Shown here piece by piece: positions 25,789 to 37,780 of a stretch of DNA of 64,000 bases. Source of the stretch: Megachile rotundata (lineage: Eukaryota; Arthropoda; Insecta; Hymenoptera; Megachilidae); the NCBI RefSeq assembly GCF_050947335.1, contig NC_134995.1:3758501-3822500 (forward strand), given 5' to 3'. Numbering within the stretch: position 1 is the stretch's first letter; each line of letters begins with the position of its first letter. Made by a program: the position numbers and the translations under genes. Under the pieces are notes generated by a model. The model was not told the origin of the DNA, made no database searches, and worked only from the letters and a program-made list of their open reading frames with translations.

Positions 25789-27455
25789 CAGTGGGTAACA
25801 AAAGTAAGTAAACACTTAGAGCTTGTGGCAAAAAAACATTTGTGTCAAAGCAAATATGTAACTTCAAAAAACAAATTGTATATCTGCTGAAACTACATGA
25901 AATAATCTATATAATTATGCTGATAAAATATTCATTAGTGCTGGATTTTCTCGTAAAAAATAATAAAGATTCACGGTATGCAACGAATACACGTTCCAAA
26001 AGTAAGTAAACACGACCGGCATTGCTCAATAACTTTTTAATACTTGCAATTTTGCAATTTATTTATAAATGACACTTATAGATTATTTCATGCCGAATCT
26101 GAATTCGTAAACTATTTCTTTGTAGTGGTTATCGTTTTCGAGAAAATTTGACTTAAAGGAAAATTGTAAATTTTCAACTTTGGAAATGTTTCACGGTCTT
26201 ATAGTTGCTTTTATTCATTTTATTTTTATACCAAACTATTCTGCAAATTCTCTTGAATAAAATGATATGAATTGTGATAAAATTGTAATTATTTAATTAT
26301 GTTTAAATGCCAATGGAAGTGAAGAAGAAATCCAAGACTCGCCGTTGTCTGCTGATGTTTTTTAATTTATTTCAACGACTAAGAGTTTCAGAAAAATTCT
26401 AACCAGATCAAACGAAACAGTAAATATTACAGTTGAAAAAGGTACACAAGAAAGATAACAAATCGTGTTATGTTTTGAGTACATGTGTCAAACGTTTCGG
26501 AAAATTATTAGCACGAAATCCGAAAAACGTTCGTATAAAAAAGACGACGGTCAGTGATGAGTCTCACTGCCGTTACTATGTGAAGTTGTTACATGTTTAC
26601 TTATTCTTTAATGTAAGGTTAAATGAATGGCCGAAATCCTATTCTTCATTGCACAACGCGAATATGCAGTTACAGCAGTGATACTCATTACTGACCGTCG
26701 TCTTTTTTATACGAACGTTTTTCGGATTTCGTGCTAATAATTTTCCGAAACGTTTGACACATGTACTCAAAACATAACACGATTTGTTGTCTTTCTTGTG
26801 TACCTTTTTCAACTGTAATATTTACTGTTTCGTTTGATCTGGTTAGAATTTTTCTGAAACTCTTAGTCGTTGAAATAAATTAAAAAACATCAGCAGACAT
26901 CGGCGAGTCTTGGGTTTCTTCTTCACTTCCATTGGCATTAAAACATAATTAAATAATTACAATTTTATCACAATTCATATCATTTTATTCAAGAGAATTT
27001 GCAGAATAGTTTGGTATAAAAATAAAATGAATAAAAGCAACTATAAGACCGTGAAACATTTCCAAAGTTGAAAATTTACAATTTTCCTTTAAGTCAAATT
27101 TTCTCGAAAACGATAACCACTACAAAGAAATAGTTTACGAATTCAGATTCGGCATGAAATAATCTATAAGTGTCATTTATAAATAAATTGCAAAATTGCA
27201 AGTATTAAAAAGTTATTGAGCAATGCCGGTCGTGTTTACTTACTTTTGGAACGTGTATTCGTTGCATACCGTGAATCTTTATTATTTTTTACGAGAAAAT
27301 CCAGCACTAATGAACATTTTATCAGCATAATTATATAGATTATTTCATGTAGTTTCAGCAGATATACAATTTGTTTCTTGAAGTTACATATTTGTTTTGA
27401 CACAAATGTTTTTTGCCACAAGCTCTAAGTGTTTACTTACTTTTGTTACCCACTG
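25789..27455. mobile_element. 1,667-bp foldback element with Tc1-type IR/DR ends
   Basis: The two halves are reverse complements of each other: arms of about 786 bp (25789-26574 and 26670-27455) around a loop of about 95 bp, with only scattered mismatches seen by eye. TA flanks both sides (25787-25788 and 27456-27457). Each end starts CAGTGGGTAACAAAAGTAAG. A second copy of the motif AAAAGTAAGTAAACAC lies about 200 bp in, in the same orientation (about 25997-26012, mirrored at about 27232-27247). This outer/inner direct-repeat arrangement is the IR/DR layout known from Tc1-type elements such as Sleeping Beauty, where the repeats bind transposase. There is no transposase; the 82-codon frame at 26433-26681 runs across an arm and the loop and has no recognisable domain. 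The element is therefore non-autonomous. Confidence 0.88.
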
Positions 27456-27457
27456 TA

Positions 27458-28780
27458 TCTATCAGTGGAAACATACGCAGGACTTAAGGATCAATGAGTT
27501 TGGCGGAAGGGGCAGCAATGAACAATGATATATGGTAATAAGAGCAAGAATATATTTCAAATATGAAAGATATTCATGAGATACGCTTTTCAGCTCGACC
27601 AACTGTCGATTTACTCATTTCACAATTCCGCATCGTTTAATAAATTTGGCAATCGCGTTGCCAAAACTTTGTCAGACGTAAGCAAATAAATATGAATATT
27701 TTATTAGTTTGATTAACTGTAGTCTTAATATTTATGTATGAAAGTACCTTCGATATCTATTATACTCTTCTAGAAAAAATATCTTGAAGAATTTTAGCAA
27801 ATTGCATTACTTCTCAAAACGACATACGTGTCAAAAAATGTCGATGATTGAATAAGAAAATGATTTAAAATTATTTATATTTATAAATAGATTTATATAT
27901 TTATGTATAAACAATATATATTGATTGCATTACATATGTTTCTAATTTATTCATAAGCCATTGTACTTTGCGCATTTTTTGTACGTAATATGTGGCTGTA
28001 TGTATGACATGTGTAAATACACACATTACTTAACCAGTTAACTGTGGCGATCTTTTTGCAAAGAGCGCAACAGTGTGTGTCGCGATAATCAAGCGATGAC
28101 GAGTTAGCTCTCAAGAATTTATGAATCCATCTCAAATCATTTACACTTTTTATTTGTTTATTTCATTTCGTATTGATCTCTGTTACGTTTCGAACAGGAA
28201 TATTTTTCAAAATTTCCTTTGTAGTTCTCACCGACCGGATGTGTATCGATAATGTATTATATATTGCATTCTGGGAACACCCTGATCGAACGCAAGTAAC
28301 GGTCTTTTAATGTTTATTAGATAGACTATCTTTTGGTGTCTAAACTAAGATTGTTAATATCACACATTCCTTCTTTGAAATCAACGTGGTCCCACGGCCA
28401 AAATCTTAGATCATTTTACTTCTCCGAACCGCTAAATATAAACGAAAGTCACACTCGTGAGGTCCGATAACGCCAAGCATTCTGGAATGTTCCTCAAGGG
28501 CCCGCGACACAATATAGAATTGTAATAGAAATTGTCTTTGTAATATTACAATATTATATAAATTGCCCATAGTATTTCATTATACCGTTATTATAAATAC
28601 ACATATGTCAATCAGTCCTACAATAGTTACAGTACCGAGCGCAATTTAACTTTAATAATTGTAAAACGAAATAGATAATGTTTCATTTTAAAATTTTATA
28701 ATGTGTACAGATTAACATTTTATACTGTATTGGTTATACATGTAAAAATTATTTAATAGTTAATCAATAGCCCATAGCTC
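27458..28780. other. no feature recognised
   Basis: AT-rich sequence. No convincing frame, repeat or RNA gene seen. Confidence 0.4.
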
Positions 28781-29890
28781 AAGAGTAAAGGAAAAGAACT
28801 ATATAGGAAGAGAGAGAGATAAGAGCTGGACAAGGGAGGAACACATGCACCCACCATCACCACCTAATTAATGAATCACGGTCCCTTACGCATTGGCCTC
28901 GCAGCCTAATTCGTTAGGCGCATCTCAATGCAACGTAAACAATTTCGGACTAGGCCCACTCTGGTCTTCTCCGAGAGGTACAAGTTGCGACACTCTTCGG
29001 TGTATAATAGCGAGGTGCGTGTCGAGGGTCCGTGAAGTGGTTTAGAGACGAGTTTATTCTTGAATTTGTTAAAGTGCAAAATTCAGACAAAGACTCAATC
29101 TTCACGTAAAGCTTTCGCGTTAATAATCACGTTAAATTTTTAATTCAATTAATTATTCTATTTTTCCATTCAATTATATTCAATTTTATTCTTTTTAATT
29201 TTAAAGTACAATTTCATTTTTATAGTTTACTTGAATACAGCAATTGGTCAGTTTCAAAATTCTCATTGGTTGAGTCCTTACATGTGTGTGTGTTCTTCCC
29301 AGGCACCAGGCGCAGCCGTCATTTCACATTTTGCAAAGGCAGTTGTTAATTTTAAATTCATTCAAGTACAGATATTTCGGTGAGTTGTTTCCTTTATACT
29401 TCCAGCTATTCTATGAATTTTTCGGCAAGTAAATCTAGCAGTTAATTATTTAACTTTGGGATTTCCCTCACTGCATTATAATTTTATTTTGTATTTGGGT
29501 AATTGCTTCTCTTTCAAATCTTCGAATTGCGCGACTTGGATATTTACAATATTTTTGTTCAGTTCATTGTAATTCACATTATATTATATACGCTACCATT
29601 CTAATCGCTTCATATTTTATAAAATATAATCTTTTGTATATTTTAATTATTTTGAATTACATTTCTTTTATTGCCTCCGTCTTATCCTCTAAACATTGCG
29701 ATCTTGTGAAAGGGCCCGTATGGGACTAGCGTGTCTCCGGATCCACAAAAACATTAAGTCCCGTTAACAATTAATTTTGTTAGGGCAAACAAATCTTCGA
29801 GGCTTTATACGCGCGCTTCCCACACGTAACACCTCTAAACATTTTAAACATATCACAATTTACGAATATAATTTAGTTTTCGCCAAAATT
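28781..29890. other. less AT-rich unassigned region, possibly LTR-like
   Basis: 28800-29050 and 29280-29340 have near-balanced base composition, purine-rich runs and a TGTATAATAG box. Such blocks occur in LTRs and promoters, but I see no TG..CA boundaries, target duplication or second copy. The identity is open. Confidence 0.25.
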
Positions 29891-29900
29891 GCAATTTAAA

Positions 29901-30021
29901 TAGAGTGACTATAATTCGCCCGTAGTATGTCAGTGGCATTTTATAGAGAGCGACTATAGTCGCCCGTAGTACATCAGTGGCATTTTATGGAGAGCGACTA
30001 CAGTGGCCCGTAGTAGCGAAA
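29901..30021 (-). repeat. 44-bp minisatellite ending in a piggyBac-like terminus
   Basis: Units begin at about 29901, 29944 and 29988; the second and third are 44 bp apart. Each is built around GCGACTATAGTCGC, a perfect 14-bp palindrome in the middle unit and slightly changed in the others, followed by CCGTAGTA. The last unit runs into GCGAAAGGGTTAA, the same AAAGGGTTAA terminus that closes the TTAA-flanked MITE at 45386-45550. The opposite terminus was not found, so this is probably a truncated copy. A related scrap (GACTATAGTCGCTTTCTATAG) is at 33672. Confidence 0.75.
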
Positions 30022-32543
30022 GGGTTAACTGGTTAAGAAGTATTTTACGTATTTGTTGTAATAATAAATAGTGTTTTTGTGATGTTTTTCATGCCGAACC
30101 ACTCTTGATGCTCGACGAATACAGCCATAGGTTTTTCCGTGCATATAAAGACTTCTCATAGGCAAACCCATGCACTACTGCTTCTGATCAGCTGCCTCCG
30201 ATAACCCCTCTAATTACAAACGATTAACTATATTTTTTTTGGTTAATATTTCATGCTTTGAGTTTTTCTCATAAAGTCAATTTTATCTGTAAAAGTATAT
30301 TTTAAAAGATTGAAAATTTTGAATCATCATCAATATACTTTAATTGTGCCTATACTTCAGACAGAATTCACAAATATTTTTATCATCTGACTTCTCTCTT
30401 CGTTACTTTCAAAACTCGCCAAAGTAATGTCCCATTCCCATACTTTTTGAATGATTCTATAGGGAACGAATCCCCACTGTTTGGAAAAGCCTAACGACCG
30501 TTGTCTGCCAGGATCGGAATGGTCAGGTTCCATCTGGTCCCGTACCATCGTGGCCGCCACACTTCAACTTTCGTTTTCGCTGAATTATCATATGTAGGTA
30601 TCCGAAAAAATAGAGAGGGAAGTTTAGTTTTGAGTCTGGATTTCAGCCTACACCGAAATATTCTAGGAATTTTTCTTTTCAAAATTATAAACTTTTATAA
30701 TAATGTTATAATCTTCCTTATATGAACTAAAACAATAGTACATTGACACACTATTTAAAACGATTGATTTAATAATTTTTTAAATGTCAAACAAACACTT
30801 ACAAATATTTCATAAAACATTTACGAATAAATATTCACATGTACTTCTGTTTTAAAATATTAAGTAAATGAAACTTTATGATACAAAAGGATTTATATTT
30901 TCTACGTTTAACATATTTACAAAGAATGTATAATACTGTTGAAGTATTAATATACGCATAACTCAATTTCAATTTTTCATCATATAACCATCACTTACCG
31001 TAATGGTTGCGATACAGTATGAAATATTTAAGTTGTTACTTCTGTCCCTTATTACTTTTGATCCCGGTACACCCTACATGAAAATCGCATTAGGGGAGAA
31101 GTGGGCAATGAGGACCATTGGGTAATGCAAGCCACATAGGCAAGTACATATTTCACCATGCGTTTGTTAAATTATATACAATTTTTGTACAGTTTTTTGA
31201 TCATGGAAATAAAAAGATGTTCAATCATCGCGTTCATTATTAGCGCACAGATATACTACACAGTGTAATTAGTGTTTATTAATGCAGTTCTCGAAAATCA
31301 CAAAGCTTCGAAAAGTTAAAATACTTATTTACAATTTCCATATAAATTAAAACTGTTTTTTAAAAGAACAAACAGGTTTGTAGGAAAATTGTTTAATATC
31401 AAATTAGTAAATACTACATACATAATTTGATGATAGAAATAAGATACAACAGTAGATTAACAATGAAACGCGGTGAATGCATGGAGTGAATCTCTTACCT
31501 GAGCACTAAAAATAACTACAAATTATACGTTATACATAAAAATGTTTCGAATAAAAATTGCACAGTATTTAGCATTGGATTTAGGGAACTCAAAATGACG
31601 GATCTTATATTTTCTATTTTAAATTACAGAAATGATAAAAAAGCTTTTGTGAAATTGAAGAATCATTGTATAAGCTAGATTAAAGTCTAGTTTAAACTCT
31701 AGAAGCTTAAAAGCTAGTTTAAACTGTAAATCATTGTATTTCAGTGTCATGAATGGTTTTCTTTTTCATTCATTACCATCAATTTAATATTATCAAGATT
31801 GTACATTCAGGCGTGTTATTACCTTTATCAAGTTTTATCAAATTGGTGACCTTTCTTGCTTACTTGTTTGTTCTTATTCGAAATGGGTCATAATTAATGG
31901 AACTTTTACTTTATTTTAGATATTTTATTATTAATAAATTGATTCGAAGCGAAAACTGTTACTATGCGAAACGCGCACACAAATTGACGTTGCAATCAGA
32001 CGGTCAGTAAAAACCCGGCATTCAATATGCAGTGTACTGTTATTCTTACTATGATCTATTTAAATAAGTATTCAGTGTTTCTGAACTCGATTTATTTTTG
32101 CGTCAAGAATCAATATGTTAGAATTTCAAATAAGTCATATCGGTCCCTTCTATACAACCATTCAAGCATCATCAATCTTAAACATGATCTTTCCTTGTTA
32201 TACGTAGAAATCGATGACCGCAAATCAGATGTAATCCTTATAGCAAAAAATAAATATATCGTTTCTTTTGTAAAGATTTTTGCTTCTTTTCTCCCCTTTC
32301 TCTAGCCATTTTTCTACAAGACACATCACAATATTGAAATTTAAAAAGCTATCTAAACTAACCGAACAATGCCAGTTTAATAATAAAACATTAAACTCCT
32401 ACCTTATAAAATTCTACCGCATAATTTATTTGATATCCATTCAGAATTCTCAAAATAGACTTTCATTAACCAGCTAATTTTCATTTCACAAAATCTTAAT
32501 ACACTAAACTGTATACCAGTTACGATCTGATTCAAAATGAAAA
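30022..32543. other. unassigned; one overlapping frame of unknown nature
   Basis: 30357-30725 has overlapping open frames on both strands in somewhat GC-richer DNA (minus-strand 30491-30682 includes VEVWRPRWYGTRWNL). It could be an old coding scrap, but no family is recognised and no splice or start signal is compelling. At 31090-31135 a phrase (GGGGAGAAGTGGGCAATG) resembles the end of the MITE at 62020. The rest is AT-rich and featureless. Confidence 0.35.
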
Positions 32544-33503
32544 AAATAATTTTTAGAAAAAAAATACGCCGACTTCGAAATGCACTAAAAAGTATAAAAT
32601 AATTTCTATTTCCTAATGAAGTTATTTCTATTTCATTCAATCATACAATTACGTAACAGATATGAATGAAACCTATTTACTCGTTAGGTATTATATTAAA
32701 TACATTTCAACCTTTTCGGAGGCGGCGCAAAATTAAAAGATTATTTTGAATATGTTATTTAATTTTGCGCCGCCTCCGAAAAGGTTGAAATGTATTTAAT
32801 ATAATACCTAACGAGTAAATAGGTTTCATTCATATCTGTTACGTAATTGTATGATTGAATGAAATAGAAATAACTTCATTAGGAAATAGAAATTATTTTA
32901 TACTTTTTGGTGCATTTCGAAGTCGGCGTATTTTTTTTCTAAAAATTATTTTATTTCACACTTTTTATCGGCCGGCAAGACGTGTTTGTAGAAACAGTAG
33001 AAAATCGGCGACTGCATGTTGACTCATACACCACCAGAGACACGGAGGCATATGTACATAGAATTCAATATATTATATTAGTAACAATAGTTTTTTGCTA
33101 ATAACTCGAAAACTAAAGCTTCCCCTTAATTGTGGATAAGGAAAAAGTTGTTCAGAATCGTGTCCCTGATAACATATTAAAAGGACATGAAAATCGTCCA
33201 AAGTTGATTTCAAAACTTTTCAACAATTTTTCGCTAATATCTCGAAAACTAAACCTTTCCGCGAAATTTGTATATGAACAAAGTTGTTCAGAATCATGTC
33301 CGCGATAAGATATTAAAAGCGCACTAAAATCGAGAAAACTTTATTTCAAAAGTTGCCGGTTTTTTTGCAATAACAATACTTTGCAATTAAAAAATGAAAA
33401 ATTTTTTGCTAATGGTACCAATGGGGAGTCAGAACCTACCAGATGCAAAAGGTTTCGTTCCGATCGGTCCATCCAGCTAGGCGTAATCGGCGGGCACACA
33501 TAG

Positions 33504-33534
<31 letters not shown>

Positions 33535-33597
33535 TATATATACAATATATACTGATCGAATTGAGTAACCTCCTCCTTTTTCGAAGTCGATTAAAAA
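32544..33597 (-). repeat. FBx repeat, copy b, with intact hairpin
   Basis: In reverse orientation to copy a. 32544-32737 and 32758-32953 form a near-perfect palindrome with arms of about 195 bp, each ending outward at CGCCGACTTCGAAA/TTTCGAAGTCGGCG. After a spacer of about 90 bp found only here (32964-33050), the FBx interior follows (two modified copies of the module of about 125 bp), then the CCAATGGGGAGTC block, a poly-A/TA run (33506-33545) and the terminus CTCCTCCTTTTTCGAAGTCG. This is the most complete FBx copy in the window. No coding capacity. Confidence 0.82.
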
Positions 33598-33599
33598 AT

Positions 33600-35390
33600 A
33601 GCGTAAAAATGTAAATCTTATAAGTATTTAAATATTGTAAGAGCGATGGGGTTTATGACTGACGTGATGCTGACTATAGTCGCTTTCTATAGACCTATCA
33701 CAAATCCAGGCCAAGTACGTATACTTGGTGTGTCGCAGTCAGGAAGGTAACGGGAGCACGTGAAACCTAGTCATTCTAACTCGGGTACCATAGACAACGC
33801 ATGGGTTTTCCCCAAAGAGTGGTGATTCGTTTCCCATAAAAAGTCGAAAAAGCAGGAGTCACATTGCGATCCTAATGCCGTAGTCAACCTAGGAATTGGC
33901 ACGTGAGGAGGTCGACTAAAGTAAAAGAAGCCATTCGGTCACTACGCCTGTCTCCACCGTGAACACTTCCAGCGTGACATATCGGCAAATAAGAATAATA
34001 ATGACAATAAGAGCTACATCACACAATTCGCACTACCTCACTCACTCTTAGGGCGTTTACCGATTGCCATAGGTTTTTGGTCTAATTGGTGTGCGCGACA
34101 GTTCAAGCCAATAGTTCCTACCACCGAAAATACATATAAGTCTAGGTGTTCACTTTTTTATGCTGATCAATCGGGGCTGTAGACCTTTCAAATTGTAGGT
34201 CAGCTTCCTACGCGCCAATTTCTGGGTTGTCTACTATATTCGACTCGGGTAACGAAGAGAAGTTGAACGGTAAAATAAACTCACTTTGGAAAATGAAAAC
34301 GTTTTCTTTCTATGAGAATTCCAGATATCCTTACAACAATAGTCAACTTGATTTTTATGAAAAATGGAGTTAGTTTCAAATAAACGGCTCGTTTATATGT
34401 AAAAATCTAATACATCTGCACAGTACTTACGCAGCCCCATATTTTCCTATACACCAAAATACGTTTACTACTCTACTAGGCTGATACACATATTGGATCA
34501 GGCATGAACATGGAAACGCACATTGAGCAGCCCGGATGTCAGGCTTGTTCGAGATCTAGATTCTCTTCCAGCAGCAACTTTCTATAGGTGGCGTGGAAGC
34601 GTTGTAGGAACGAATGTTGTGGATGGGATGATGGTATACGACTACATGACACGAAGAACATACGGCAGAATGCGGCAAACGAAGAGCATACAAAAGTTCG
34701 GCTATGTAACCTCGAGAATCTGAGGTGCGAGGAATAGGTTCCCTCCTTATCCGCTTCTGAGATCTATCTACACTCGCTTTTGAGCCGAGATTCACAGCAC
34801 TCTATTTACTACCTGCTGCTTATATCTCCAGTAAATCAATTCACACATTAGAACTTTTATTCGTACTTTAACGAATTTTTTGCAAAATTTAATCTCTTTT
34901 ATAATATAATCATATTTGAATTTACTACTTACTTTATATTCTTGTTTGCTTATCTACGTGTATAGACGAAATTCGCAATTATGTTACCTTTGTTCTTGAT
35001 CGTATTTCGTTATGTAATGAAATTGGTTCGCTATGCAAGAAAATTCTCTTTGATATCCTAGCTTATCCAAAGTGGCTTTTATTCTGCTATCAACATGTTT
35101 TACTACAATAATCGATAAGTTAGATTATTACTAACAGAACGGTAAAATGTTATTAGCAGTAATTGTGAATATATAGTACATGTAACAAATACTGAACACA
35201 TTAGAATCTTTAATTAATTTTCACAAACTCTATAATTTCTACCATCATTTTATAATTTCCACCTCCGTTTTCGTGATGTTTCTGTTTATTCTTCTTAATT
35301 TCTTCAATGAGCGTAAAAAATATATCATACTGCAAATTCAGAAATTTTGAGATTTAAATATTTAAATCATAAAGTTTTACAAGTTTCATA
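33600..35390. other. unassigned; GC-richer block 33650-34800
   Basis: 33650-34260 and 34500-34800 are clearly less AT-rich than the surroundings, and a frame at 34523-34723 overlaps one on the other strand. No domain, repeat partner or RNA structure recognised. A scrap of the 44-bp palindromic minisatellite sits at about 33672-33692. Confidence 0.35.
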
Positions 35391-35840
35391 TTGACAAATT
35401 GTCACATTCCTAAATTTTCCGGTTCCATAATTCTTCAATTCCTAAATACCAAAATTGTTAAATTGAAGAATTCTCAAATCTCTAAATTTCTAGAATTCCA
35501 AGATTTTTTACTTTTGCAGCTACCAATGTTTAAAATTCTCAAATTGTTAAATTTACAACTTCCAAATTTCTTTATACTCGAATCCATAAATTTCCAAAAT
35601 CTAAATATTACAATTTTCACACTAAAAATTTTCATATTTTCAAAAATTTATAAACTTTCAAAAGTCCAATGTTTCAAGTTCCCAAATATTTCACCTACCA
35701 AATTTATAGATTTCCAAACTTCTAATTTCTAATCTTTTCAATTTACAAATTTTCGCAAATCTAAATTTTCTTTATCTCAAATCCTTAAGTACTTTGAAAT
35801 TCTCAAATTCCCAAAATTCCCGAATTCTCAAATCCCTTAA
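35391..35840. repeat. degenerate short-period tract (CAAATTTC-type)
   Basis: About 450 bp of loosely repeated 8-10 bp phrases of the form AAATTTC/TCCAAATT on the plus strand, poor in G. The period is irregular. A 113-codon frame (35391-35732) runs through it only because the repeat lacks stops and it has no protein-like character. Reverse-oriented equivalents lie at 47890-48110 and 51285-51735. Confidence 0.75.
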
Positions 35841-37685
35841 ATTTTTAAGCATTTTTTCTTACTGAAATTCATAATACCACATAAAAGGTTCCTATAATTA
35901 TATTTTCATTAATTACCAAAGACATAAAAACTGAATTGGGTTAACTAAAGAATTAATTAAAAATCATTCTATTATTACAGGATAATGTTAAAATGGTAGA
36001 ATGTAGTGTCATTTATACATTTAGTTCTGTGTAATGTCTGAATATAATATGAAAAATGTTTTCCAGATAAAAAATCTATAAATTATTTACAGAGTACTGA
36101 ATGAAATATTGTATACCTTGTTGTATTCCGTAGGGATCAGGGTTATTATATTAAATAATCTTCGATTCCAAGCGGAATTTAGGCTAGTCTTTATTAATGC
36201 GTACAGTAAGACTGACTGATTTATTGTCGTGCAGACGTACAAGAGTTCGCTTTGAATGACTGACTGACAAATACCCTAGTTTTAGAAAAATAAAGGAATA
36301 TATATATATATTTTGAAGAGTGGTGGAGGGAGTTGGAATTTGTAAGGACGGGGTTCAAAAATGACGCATAGGACAAGGTTGAGGATGATGTAGGGCTGAT
36401 TGTTGACAGTGTGAATCGCAGTTAAGGATGAGGTCATCGGAGATATTGGATAGTTGGGTAGGATATCTATATTAGTTTAGGTTGGCATACAACAACCTAT
36501 AAGTTTTAGTCTTTCAATAACTTGCAAGAATCTTTAAAGTCATAACTACAAATGCGTTTTAAGATTTAATATTTACGACAAATCGTACCTTGATTAATTT
36601 TTTCCACCATTAATGAAATCATATTTATGATTTCATTCACAATACAACCAAGAATGATTAAATGTTTTGCTATGCTATAAATGTAAATGTGATTATACTC
36701 GGAAGAATGTATCATGTTTCAGATTTCATTGTCTCGATGTACTTGTATGGTGTTCGTATTTGTATCTAACAAGTTTTTAATTTGCAAAACCATTTGAGTT
36801 TTTTATTTCAAATTACTCAAAAAGCTACGTACCTTGAATACACTCCTTTATCGAATATTTATTTGAATAAATATATCACTTTTTTAATTACAAAAAAAGG
36901 TTTCTATTTTATTAATGGACTTCTAACAATTTTGTAATTAATTATATTTTACAAAATCAATGAGTTATTTGTTCTTCCTACATTGAATTGTTCCTTTAAA
37001 TGAACGAAATTTAAATATCTTTCAGATGATGTACTAATATCTATGTTTTGACTGTTAAATAAGTTAATCAATTACAAAAAGAAAAGAAGTTTGATAATGA
37101 TATTATCAGTTAAAATAAATTTTCTTTAATCTACAAAAAGTATTTAGTGTTGTAGATAATTGTAAAACATTTTTTACACGATGTTAAATTGAAAATATTT
37201 ATTCAATACGAATTATAATATATTTATTGCAAACATTAAATTTAGTCAAAAATGATATTACATTTTTCTATGATTATTATACGCGTATCCAACGTATAGA
37301 TCCATTTTATTCTTAAAACTGATGAAACACTCAAACATTGTGCGTCATTAATTGAATAGATGAAATGAGCATATGAAAAGATGTTCTTTTATACAAAATG
37401 TTTAAACTTGTTTACACGTAAATATATTTTCATTTTATAAATTAAACAAATAATTAAAATTAATTATCAATAATAATTAAAATTAACACTGCATCCCAGC
37501 TTGTACTATTATTTAAATAATTATAAATGGGAATATTTAAATAAATAAAGTACAATATTCAAATACAGTAAAATTTGTTTTTCATAGCAATTTACATGTA
37601 CACATGCTGCACAGGGTGAATGCTTTTAAAAGTAATAATTTCGGAAAACTTATATGTTAAACATTTTAAGCTTTAAAACAATATA

Positions 37686-37780
37686 AAATGTTAAAATAAA
37701 ATATATTATATTTTAAAATTTACTTTAATATAATAAAATACATTTAAAATTTAATATAATATATTTTATTTTAACATTTA
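37686..37780. repeat. AT-only hairpin, about 36-bp arms
   Basis: AATGTTAAAATAAAATATAT... (from 37687) and its reverse complement ending near 37779 face each other across a loop of about 22 bp. Nearly all A/T, so a chance contribution is possible, but the arm length is notable. Confidence 0.6.

Noticed and set aside
28480..28492. TTCTGGAATGTTC and TTCTAGAACATTC (56214-56226) fit the heat-shock element pattern nTTCnnGAAnnTTCn
   Set aside because: With this base composition about one match is expected by chance in the window, and no promoter or gene is nearby.
30357..30725. Overlapping frames with VEVWRPRWYGTRWNL considered as a host exon
   Set aside because: No recognised family, no splice or start evidence, equal openness on both strands.
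35391..35732. 113-codon open frame
   Set aside because: It reads through a degenerate short-period repeat lacking stops; composition is repeat-driven, not protein-like.
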